Assembly (NCBI RefSeq): GCF_023017165.1
Contig: NZ_JALKBW010000001.1
Coordinates: forward strand, 3,224,001 to 3,288,000
Origin: Gordonia alkaliphila
GTDB lineage: Bacteria > Actinomycetota > Actinomycetes > Mycobacteriales > Mycobacteriaceae
DNA length: 64,000 nt
Direction of reading: 5' to 3'
Shown here: piece after piece, positions 34,224-40,958 of the stretch
Layout of the letters: the number at the start of each line of letters is the position of its first letter
Numbering within the stretch: position 1 is the first letter of the stretch
The notes under the pieces: model-generated
Database searches by the model: none
What the model saw: only the letters and a program-made list of their open reading frames with translations
Told to the model about the DNA's origin: nothing
Program-made: the position numbers and the translations under genes

Positions 34224-35621
34224 GTGGACGCAGCAGGCTTGACCGAACTCGCCGACTTCATAGTCGACGATGTCACCGACAACGACGAGGTCACCGACAA
34301 CGACGACACCGTCGACAATCTCGCGCGCTTCTTAGCCCGGGCGCGGTCGGTGGACGACGACCGCGAACTCCTCGCAGTCACCGCCGCGCTGCTACGACTG
34401 CGCAACGTGGTCGACTACTCCCTCGCCGCCGCCTGCGCCGCCATCGAGCGCAGCGGACTGCCGGCCCGCAAGCACGTGCGGTCAGCCGCGGCGATCGTGA
34501 CCGAACTCGGCGCGGCCCCGGCGGTCGCGCACCGTGCGGTCCGGATCGGATGGGCGATCGCCGATGAAGGCCTGCGCGCGGTGACGCGCGGGATCCGCGA
34601 CGGTGCGGTGTCAGCGGAGAAGGGTGACGCCGTTGTCACCGGCATGGGCCACGTGGAAGGCCGCGTCGTCGATCTCTCCGACGAGGACCGTGCACGGGTG
34701 GTGCACTCGCTGATGGTCCAGACCACTCCCGCGCGAGTGAAGGAGAAGGCCCGCGCGTGGGCGATCAAGTTGGCACCGGTCGAGGTCGCCGAAGGTCAGG
34801 TACCTGTTGCCGAGCGCGATGACTTGAACGAGATGACGATGGATCGCACCGACGACGGGCGCGTCGCCGTCACGATCGATCTGGATACCGTGGCGGCCGA
34901 GGAACTGTTCGCGGCACTCGATCCGCTGACGCGACCGGTGCCGGAGCCGGACGGCTCGAACGACAAGCGCACCGCTAAGCGACGACGAGCCGACGCGATG
35001 ACCCAGGTGGTGCGCACCTACCTGGCGCACTCCGAACGCCCGGAATCCGGCGGCGTGCTGCCGCACGTCACGCTGTCGGTGCCTGCCGCGGTGGTGATGA
35101 ACGGACAGGTGCTCGGTTCGGTTGCGGGGCAGACGATTTCGATTCCGTTCGCCGTTGCTGATACCCCGGTGCCGTGGTTGGGATTCGGCGGACCGATCTC
35201 CGCGCGGACTGCCGAGCTGATCATGTGCGAGGCATCGGTGGCGATCGCCCTGCTCGACGACAATGGCGTGCCCTTGAACGTGGGGCGCGAGAAGCGACTG
35301 TTCACTCCGGGGATACGGAAGGCGCTCGTGCTGCGCGACCGCGGGTGCGCGTTCCCCGGCTGCGGTGCGCCGCCGTCGTGGTGCGACGGCCACCACGTCG
35401 ACCACTGGGAGCACGGCGGGCAGACCTGCCTCGACAACGGTGTGCTCCTCTGCCGTCGACATCACTCCCTGATCCACCACGGCGGATGGGAAGTGTTCAT
35501 CGGGCACGACCGCCATCCCTGGTTCGTGCCACCGGCCGACCCGGAGCACCCGAAACGTTTCCGGGAGCCGATCCCTTCGAATGCGCGACGCACGCTGACG
35601 TTATTGCCGGGTGCGGCCTGA
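34224..35621 (+). CDS. DUF222 / HNH endonuclease domain protein (13E12 family)
   Basis: 465 residues: DUF222 helical region (about 35-340) and a C-terminal HNH nuclease domain with paired Cys (CAFPGC, CRRHH), HHVDHWEHGG and a terminal HH. This is the repetitive 13E12-type family of actinobacteria, whose biological role is unsettled; many are linked to mobile DNA or damage response. GTG 34224 is used because GGAGG lies 8 bases upstream; GTG 34215 overlaps that site. The N-terminus contains a short acidic repeat (VTDNDE/VTDNDD). The upstream region is AT-richer than its surroundings and carries a LexA-like box. Confidence 0.92.
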   Translation: MDAAGLTELADFIVDDVTDNDEVTDNDDTVDNLARFLARARSVDDDRELLAVTAALLRLRNVVDYSLAAACAAIERSGLPARKHVRSAAAIVTELGAAPAVAHRAVRIGWAIADEGLRAVTRGIRDGAVSAEKGDAVVTGMGHVEGRVVDLSDEDRARVVHSLMVQTTPARVKEKARAWAIKLAPVEVAEGQVPVAERDDLNEMTMDRTDDGRVAVTIDLDTVAAEELFAALDPLTRPVPEPDGSNDKRTAKRRRADAMTQVVRTYLAHSERPESGGVLPHVTLSVPAAVVMNGQVLGSVAGQTISIPFAVADTPVPWLGFGGPISARTAELIMCEASVAIALLDDNGVPLNVGREKRLFTPGIRKALVLRDRGCAFPGCGAPPSWCDGHHVDHWEHGGQTCLDNGVLLCRRHHSLIHHGGWEVFIGHDRHPWFVPPADPEHPKRFREPIPSNARRTLTLLPGAA

Positions 35622-35755
35622 CCCCTGCACTTGCGACGCCTGTTTCACGATCTGAAGTCCCAGCAGCACCACAGGTGCTGTCCGCCAACAACTCTCGTAT
35701 CCACCGAGATCTAGAACGTATCTGAATGCAGTGTCGGGAGCGGTTCCCGGCGCGA

Positions 35756-35780
35756 TGTGTTGTTTGAGAATTCCATAGTG
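35756..35780 (+). other. rRNA-operon spacer/antiterminator-like element
   Basis: TGTGTTGTTTGAGAATTCCATAGTG closely resembles the conserved TGTTGTTTGAGAACT-NN-ATAGTG element of actinobacterial rrn leaders and 16S-23S spacers. That element contains the NusA-binding antitermination sequence GAACTCAATAG (9 of 11 bases match). No rRNA gene lies nearby. It sits in the 218-base gap between the HNH gene and the CobG-like gene; the remainder of the gap shows nothing I can name. Confidence 0.4.
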
Positions 35781-35827
35781 AGGGCCGCGGGCGAACGCGG
35801 CGAGTTCGGTCGCGCACGGTGCGCGCC

Positions 35828-35833
35828 TAGGCT
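35828..35833 (+). promoter_or_regulatory. Leaderless -10 (TAGGCT) of the CobG-like gene
   Basis: TAGGCT ends 6 bases before ATG 35840. Confidence 0.6.
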
Positions 35834-35839
35834 GAAGGC

Positions 35840-36679
35840 ATGAGTCGATCGGGTGATCATCTCGTGCACGTGAGTCTGCCGGGTGGGCGCATCAGCGCCG
35901 ATCAACTCGCCGCGCTCGCCGGCGCGGCCGCCGAGTGGGGCGACGGCCACCTCGTGCACACTGGACGGGCCGGCCTGCAGCTGCGCGGGGTCGCGGCCGA
36001 GCATCGTGCTGTCCTCTCCGACCGGCTCGCCGAGAACGGACTGGCCGAGCATTCCGTCGGCGCCGACATCCGGCAGGTGATGGTCTCGCCGCTGTCCGGA
36101 CGGATCGGCGGCACCGACGAGCTGTGGGCGATCGCCGACCGGCTCGGCGCGAGCCTGCGCTCGGCGGCCTGGACGCTGGACCTACCCGACGACTTCTGGT
36201 TCGGGCTCGACGACGGCCGCGGTGACGTGCTGGCCCACGCCCCCGACATCGCGGGCGTACGGGACGGCGAAACGACCGCCGAACTGGTCGTCGGCGGACA
36301 GCGGACCGGGCGGGTCGTCGATCTGGCGGAATTGGCCGCGGCCCTGCTCGACGCTGCTCGCAGCGACGCCCCCGCAACCGACGACGCCGACGGGGACCGA
36401 ACCGCACCGCCGTCGCAGACGCGCCCGGCGCCGCGGGTGGGCTGGTTCGACCAGGACGACGGCCGGGTGCTGCTCGGTGCCGTGACCGCGGACGGCCGGC
36501 TCACCGCGCGGCAGGCCGAGTTCGCCGCCGCGATCGGCGCACCGCTCATCATCACCATCGACCGCGAACTGCTCATCGCCGACCTCACCGAGGGCGTCGC
36601 CGAGACCGTGGTGCGCGTCCTCGCCCCGCAGGGCTTCAGCTTCGACGCCAACTCACCCTGGATCCAGCACCGGAACTAG
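35840..36679 (+). CDS. Short CobG-like protein without iron-sulfur cysteines
   Basis: 279 residues resembling precorrin-3B synthase CobG and the nitrite/sulfite reductase ferredoxin-like half domains (HTGRAGLQLRGV near residue 40, VMVSPLSGRIGG near 80, and a second half from about 195). True CobG is longer and binds a 4Fe-4S cluster through four Cys; this protein contains no Cys at all. Either it is a degenerate relative or it has a non-redox, siroheme-like-binding role. No other cob genes are visible. It occupies the place of cobG in the mycobacterial gene order. Confidence 0.75.
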   Translation: MSRSGDHLVHVSLPGGRISADQLAALAGAAAEWGDGHLVHTGRAGLQLRGVAAEHRAVLSDRLAENGLAEHSVGADIRQVMVSPLSGRIGGTDELWAIADRLGASLRSAAWTLDLPDDFWFGLDDGRGDVLAHAPDIAGVRDGETTAELVVGGQRTGRVVDLAELAAALLDAARSDAPATDDADGDRTAPPSQTRPAPRVGWFDQDDGRVLLGAVTADGRLTARQAEFAAAIGAPLIITIDRELLIADLTEGVAETVVRVLAPQGFSFDANSPWIQHRN

Positions 36680-36695
36680 CCTCCACGCAGCAGGC

Positions 36696-37445
36696 TCAGC
36701 GCGGGAGCCGCCGCCAGATCGCGCGCGGCAGCAGCCGCATGCCGAAGAAGACCGGCCGCAGCCGACCCGGGATCCACACTTCCCCGCGCCCCTTGCGGTA
36801 CGCCGTGACCACGGCGTCGGCCACCTGGTCGGCGGTCACCGACATCGGTGCGGGCGTGGTACCGGCGGCCATCAGTTCGCGGGTCATGTTGCCGATCACG
36901 AAACCGGGGCGTGTCAGCAGCAGGTGCACACCGGAGCCGTGCAGGGCGTCGGCCAGGCCGCTCGCGAAGCCGTCCAAGCCGGCCTTGGTGGAGCCGTACA
37001 CGTAATTGGCCCGCCGCACCCGCACCCCGGCGACCGACGAGAAGACGATGATGGTGCCGCTGCCCTGCGCCCGAAAAGCGTTGGCCAGCACCGTGATCAC
37101 ACTGATCTGCGCGTAGTAGTCGGTGTGCGCGATCTGCAGGGCGTGCGCCACATCGGTTTCCGCGCGGGCGGCGTCGCCGAGGATGCCGAACGCCACCACC
37201 GCCGTCTCGATCGGCCCGTAGTCGGCGAACAGCGAGGCCACCAGGTCGCCGTGCGCGGCGACGTCGTCGGCGTCGAACCCGACTGTCACCACCTCGGCGG
37301 CGCCGGCCGCGGTCAGCGCGGCCGTCTCGGCGGCCAGGTCGTCGGGCCGACGAGCGGCCAGCACCACCCGCTTGCCCGCGGCCAGCCGCACCGCGGTGGC
37401 CACTCCGATCTCACTGCGTCCGCCGAAGACCACGATCGTTCCCAT
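36696..37445 (-). CDS. Short-chain dehydrogenase/reductase (decaprenyl-phospho-ribose reductase-like)
   Basis: 249-residue SDR with N-terminal VFGGRSEIGVA, a GSGTIIVFSSVAG catalytic-Ser segment and Tyr-Lys in YGSTKAGL. The GGxSEIG loop and the C-terminal pattern are reminiscent of DprE2-like SDRs; the orthologous position in mycobacteria holds an SDR of unknown substrate. Start ATG 37445 is preceded by GATACT at 6 bases. Divergent from the flavin/F420 reductase-like gene; the two leaderless promoters share 72 bases. Confidence 0.88.
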   Translation of the reverse strand: MGTIVVFGGRSEIGVATAVRLAAGKRVVLAARRPDDLAAETAALTAAGAAEVVTVGFDADDVAAHGDLVASLFADYGPIETAVVAFGILGDAARAETDVAHALQIAHTDYYAQISVITVLANAFRAQGSGTIIVFSSVAGVRVRRANYVYGSTKAGLDGFASGLADALHGSGVHLLLTRPGFVIGNMTRELMAAGTTPAPMSVTADQVADAVVTAYRKGRGEVWIPGRLRPVFFGMRLLPRAIWRRLPR

Positions 37446-37451
37446 CGGTGC

Positions 37452-37457
37452 AGTATC
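37452..37457 (-). promoter_or_regulatory. Leaderless -10 (GATACT) of the SDR gene
   Basis: GATACT on the minus strand, 6 bases before ATG 37445. Confidence 0.45.
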
Positions 37458-37505
37458 CCACCGATGCATGGCTCGCCCCCGCAGGCCGCCAGTGTCACGG
37501 GGCAC

Positions 37506-37511
37506 TACAGT
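37506..37511 (+). promoter_or_regulatory. Leaderless -10 (TACAGT) of the F420/flavin reductase-like gene
   Basis: TACAGT ends 6 bases before ATG 37518, with no ribosome-binding site. Confidence 0.6.
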
Positions 37512-37517
37512 CGGCGT

Positions 37518-37919
37518 ATGGCGCGCTCCGTCGACGATCTCAGCCCACAGGCCCGCGAACTGCTCACCGAATACCACCTGGCGTCCCTCGCGACCCTCCG
37601 CCCGGACGGCTCCCCGCACGTAGTCGCGGTCGGCTTCACCTTCGACGAGGAGGAGGGCAAGGCCCGGGTCATCACGTTCGACGGCAGCCAGAAGGTCCGC
37701 AACATCGAACGCGGCGGCCACGCCGCGCTGACCCACGTGGTCGGACCGCGTTGGCTCACCCTGGAGGGCCCGGCCCGGATCCGCCGCGAACCGGAGCAGA
37801 TCCGCGACGCCGAACGCCGCTACGGCGCCCGCTACCGCGAACCGTCGCCCAACCCGCAGCGCGTGGTGATCGAAGTGGACATCGCCCGCGCGATGGGCTC
37901 GGCGGACATGTTCGACTGA
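37518..37919 (+). CDS. Pyridoxamine-5'-phosphate-oxidase-fold, F420-dependent biliverdin reductase-like protein
   Basis: 133-residue split-barrel protein of the FDOR-B type, related to mycobacterial Rv2074, an F420-dependent biliverdin reductase. The family opening (ARELLTEYHLASLATLRPDGSPHVVAVGF) and VRNIERGGHAALTHVVGPRWLTLEG are both present. It would reduce a tetrapyrrole or similar compound with reduced F420. It lies next to the SDR and pepE genes as in mycobacteria. No Zn or heme motif. Confidence 0.88.
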   Translation: MARSVDDLSPQARELLTEYHLASLATLRPDGSPHVVAVGFTFDEEEGKARVITFDGSQKVRNIERGGHAALTHVVGPRWLTLEGPARIRREPEQIRDAERRYGARYREPSPNPQRVVIEVDIARAMGSADMFD

Positions 37920-37935
37920 ACCCGGGCCGCGCCGG

Positions 37936-39066
37936 TCAGAGGACGGTCAGCCCGTGCGGCTGCTTGTTGACCGGCTCGGGACCGTTCTCGGTGAGGATCA
38001 CGATGTCCTCGATGCGCGCACCCCAGCGGCCCGGCAGGTACACGCCCGGCTCCACCGAGAACACCATGCCCGGCCGCAACACCTCGGTGTTGCCGGCCAC
38101 GATGTACGGCTCCTCGTGCACCGACAGGCCGATCCCGTGCCCGGTGCGATGGATGAAGTAGTCGGCCAGACCGGCCTGCGCCAACACCGACCGGCCGGCG
38201 GCGTCGACGCTCTCGGCCGTGGCCCCCGGAACGGCCGCCACCACCGACGCGGCCTGCGCCCGCTCCAACGCGGCGTAGGCATCGGCGATGTCCGGCGCCG
38301 GTGCACCGAAGCAGTAGGTGCGCGTGCAGTCGGAGTTGTAGCCGACGCCGACCGGTCCGCCGATGTCGATCACCACGATGTCCTCGGCCAGGATCAGGCG
38401 ATTGGACTGCTCGTGGTGCGGGTCGGCGCCGTTGGGCCCGGACCCGACGATGACGAACGCCGCCTCGGTGTGCCCCTCGGCGAGGATCGCGGCGGTGATG
38501 TCGGCGGCCACTGCGGCCTCGGTGCGGCCGGGCCGCAGCCACTCGCCCATCCGGGCGTGCACGCGGTCGATCGCGGCGCCGGCGGTCCGCAACTGTGCCA
38601 GCTCGGCGTCGTCCTTGATCATTCGCAGCTCACGCAGCACGGCCGTGGCCAACCGCACCGGCGGGCTGACGCGCTCGGCCAACGGGATCAGGTGCAGGGC
38701 GGGCAGCGCATCCGACACCGCCAGGCGCGCCTCCGGCCCCAGCCCGTCCAGCGCCAGCGCGTACGGGTCCTCCCCGTCCACCCAGTCCCGGACCGCGAGG
38801 CCGAGCTCGGACACCGCGGAATCCCGCAGGGAGGCCAACTCCAGCCGCGCCGTCACCAGCGAGGCCGCGCCGCTCGCCGGAATCACCAGCGCGGTGAGCC
38901 GCTCGAAGGTGTCCGCCTGCACGCCCGTCAGGTAGCGCAGGTCCGGACCCGTGCCCACGACGAGCGCGTCGAGCCCCGCCTCTCCGGTGAGCTGCGCCGC
39001 GCGCGCCAGGCGCGCGGCGTAGACGGAGGAATCGAAGCGGGCCGAGGACGCGGAATGGGCAGCCAT
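37936..39066 (-). CDS. pepE: M24-family aminopeptidase/Xaa-Pro dipeptidase
   Basis: 376 residues: creatinase-like N-terminal domain (1-150) and pita-bread catalytic domain. The five metal ligands are visible: Asp in VVIDIGG, Asp in YNSDCTRT, His in HRTGHGIGLSVHE, Glu in FSVEPGV and Glu in RIEDIV. It would cleave X-Pro dipeptides or N-terminal residues before proline in the cytoplasm with two metal ions. Start ATG 39066 is preceded by TAGGCT at 7 bases. It is divergent from the exonuclease gene, 50 bases away. Confidence 0.92.
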   Translation of the reverse strand: MAAHSASSARFDSSVYAARLARAAQLTGEAGLDALVVGTGPDLRYLTGVQADTFERLTALVIPASGAASLVTARLELASLRDSAVSELGLAVRDWVDGEDPYALALDGLGPEARLAVSDALPALHLIPLAERVSPPVRLATAVLRELRMIKDDAELAQLRTAGAAIDRVHARMGEWLRPGRTEAAVAADITAAILAEGHTEAAFVIVGSGPNGADPHHEQSNRLILAEDIVVIDIGGPVGVGYNSDCTRTYCFGAPAPDIADAYAALERAQAASVVAAVPGATAESVDAAGRSVLAQAGLADYFIHRTGHGIGLSVHEEPYIVAGNTEVLRPGMVFSVEPGVYLPGRWGARIEDIVILTENGPEPVNKQPHGLTVL

Positions 39067-39073
39067 GCCCGCC

Positions 39074-39079
39074 AGCCTA
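39074..39079 (-). promoter_or_regulatory. Leaderless -10 (TAGGCT) of pepE
   Basis: TAGGCT on the minus strand, 7 bases before ATG 39066. Confidence 0.6.
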
Positions 39080-39116
39080 GCGACCGACGACGCCCCCGAT
39101 GTGGAACAGTGAGCGC

Positions 39117-40052
39117 ATGGGAAAGGTGATGCTGCTCGACGGCGCCAGTCTCTGGTTCCGCTCCTTCTTCGCGCTGCCGGAGAAGATGACCGCGCCGGAC
39201 GGGCGCCCGGTGAACGCCGTCCGCGGCTTCGGCGACACCATCGCCGCGCTGGTCACCACGCACGAACCCACCCGCCTGGTGGTGTGCCTGGACCGCAACT
39301 GGCGCCCCGCCTTCCGGACGGCGCTGATCCCCTCCTACAAGCAGCACCGCGTCGCCGAGGGCGGCGACGGTCTCGCCGAAGAGGTTCCGGAGACCTTGAC
39401 CCCGCAGGTCGACATGATTCTCGAGCTCCTGCGCTGCCTCGGCCTGGAGACCGCGGCCGCCGACGACTGCGAAGCCGACGACGTGATCGGCACCCTCGCC
39501 TTCGATGAGGCCGTGGACGACGTCCTGGTGGTGACCGGGGACCGCGACCTGCTGCAGCTGGTCGACGACGCACCCGTCGACGTGCGCGTCCTGTACGTGG
39601 GCCGCGGGCTGGCGAAGGCCGAACTGATGGGCCCGGCCGAGGTCGCCGCAAAGTACGCGCTGCCCGTCGAACGGGCGGGGCTGGCCTACGCCGAGATGTC
39701 CATGATGCGCGGCGACCCGTCCGACGGGCTGCCCGGCGTCAAGGGCATCGGCGACAAGACCGCGGCCAAGCTGATCACCACCTACGGCACCCTCGACGAG
39801 GTAGAAGCCGTTGCGCGGCAAGAGAAGTCGCCGATCGCGCCGCGCATCGGCGCCGCGCTGGAGCAGGCCGCCGACTACCTCCAGGCCGCCCGGACCGTGG
39901 TGGCCGTGCGCACCGACGCGCCGATCGAGTTCAGCCGCGGCAGCGACGCGCTGCCAGCGGCTCCCGACGACGCGGCCGGCCTGGACGCCCTCGTCGCCGA
40001 ACTCGGCCTCGACGCCACCGTCGGGCGGCTGCGCACCGCCCTCGGCTGGTGA
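39117..40052 (+). CDS. 5'-3' exonuclease (DNA polymerase I N-domain type)
   Basis: 311-residue FEN-like flap nuclease: KVMLLDGASLWFRS at the N-terminus, an acidic cluster (AADDCEADDVIG, VTGDRDLLQLVDD) for two metal ions, and the helix-3-turn-helix GLPGVKGIGDKTAAKL that binds DNA. It is a stand-alone version of the PolI exonuclease domain, probably for removing RNA primers or flaps, in addition to PolA. ATG 39117 is used (AACAGT ends 6 bases before, a weak leaderless match); ATG 39099 in frame is an alternative. Its stop opens the 17-bp repeat array. Confidence 0.92.
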   Translation: MGKVMLLDGASLWFRSFFALPEKMTAPDGRPVNAVRGFGDTIAALVTTHEPTRLVVCLDRNWRPAFRTALIPSYKQHRVAEGGDGLAEEVPETLTPQVDMILELLRCLGLETAAADDCEADDVIGTLAFDEAVDDVLVVTGDRDLLQLVDDAPVDVRVLYVGRGLAKAELMGPAEVAAKYALPVERAGLAYAEMSMMRGDPSDGLPGVKGIGDKTAAKLITTYGTLDEVEAVARQEKSPIAPRIGAALEQAADYLQAARTVVAVRTDAPIEFSRGSDALPAAPDDAAGLDALVAELGLDATVGRLRTALGW

Positions 40053-40118
40053 CTACCCCCGGTTGAGGACTACCCCGGGCGCCTGACTATTCCGGGCGCC
40101 TGACTATTCCGACGGCTC
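40051..40118. repeat. Four-copy 17-bp tandem repeat between convergent genes
   Basis: Units at 40051-40067, 40068-40084, 40085-40101 and 40102-40118 each begin GACTA and share the spacing; units 2 and 3 end GGGCGCCT and units 3 and 4 begin GACTATTCC. The middle copies are nearly perfect (CCGGGCGCCTGACTATT twice at 40075-40108). The array starts in the stop codon of the exonuclease gene and ends within the last codons of the DUF4333 gene on the other strand. It has the form of a VNTR locus. Confidence 0.8.
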
Positions 40119-40878
40119 GGAGACCTCGTAGGTGCCGTCGTCGTCGGTCACCGTGACCGTCACGCGCATGTTCTTGTCGTCGACCTTCACCTGGCAGGTG
40201 AAGGTCTCGCCGGTCTTGGCCTTCTTGCCCGACGGGCAGCTCACATCGGACACTTTGTCGAGTCCGTAGCCCTGCGCCGCATCCTTGTTGGTGAGGACGT
40301 TCTGCACGCCGTCCTGCACCGCGGTCTGCGACAGCGTCTTGTCGACCCAACCCGGCCACACGAACGCCGACAGCGCGACCGCACCGGCGAGCACCACCAG
40401 GGCCGCGGCCAGCGTGAGCCAGAGGCCCCGGCGCCCGCCGGAACGCGAGGAATCCGGAGACTCCGAGGAGTACGAGTAGTTCGACGGCTCTCCCACCGGC
40501 GCGCCCAGCGGCTCCGGCGGCGGAGCGTAGGCCTGCTGCGGGGGCAACGCCTGCGTGGGTCGCGGCGGGGCGACGGTCGGCTGCGGATGCATCCCCTGCG
40601 GTGCCACTCCCGGTTGGGGCGGCCCCTGCGGAGGCATCCCCTGCGGCGCCATTCCCTGTGGGGGCGGACCCTGCGGACGGCGACCCTGCGGGGGAGGACC
40701 TTGCGGCGGCATCCCCTGCCGCGGCATTCCTTGGGCCGGCATTCCCTGAGGCGGCGGACCCTGCGGCGGTAGCGCGTGCCGTCCAGCGGGTCCGGCGCCG
40801 TAGCCGGCGGGGTCCCTGGGCGGGGGTCCGGTCGCGGCGCGGCCCACTCCGAGGTGGCGGGTCGTTCGGCGTGCTCAT
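40104..40878 (-). CDS. Proline-rich membrane protein with C-terminal DUF4333 domain
   Basis: A long cytoplasmic proline/glutamine/glycine tract (repeats of PPQGM, PPQGP), one transmembrane helix (LWLTLAAALVVLAGAVALSA) and an extracytoplasmic DUF4333 domain with two Cys (SCPSGKKAKTGETFTCQV) likely forming a disulfide. The frame of this body opens at GTG 40847, which has no ribosome-binding site. ATG 40878, preceded by GAAGGG at 6 bases, begins MSTPNDPPPRSG in another frame. Removing one G from the GGG near 40845 would join them (PPPRSGRAATGPPPRD). So the true start may be 40878 with an indel, or 40847. Same position as Rv2091c in M. tuberculosis. Confidence 0.8.
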
Positions 40879-40958
40879 ACGCTGCCCTTCGCAAAGGTCG
40901 TCCCCACCTGCGGGGCACGACGTCGACTAGCACTCCGCGGTCACGTTACCGCAGGCCG

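Noticed and set aside
40555-40800. Repeat array of about 15-bp GC-rich units, considered as CRISPR or intergenic repeat
   Set aside because: It is the coding repeat of PQGM/PQGP in the DUF4333 protein; there are no spacers of constant length.
40897-40921. Hairpin downstream of helY as terminator
   Set aside because: The stem has a bulge and no T run; too weak to list.
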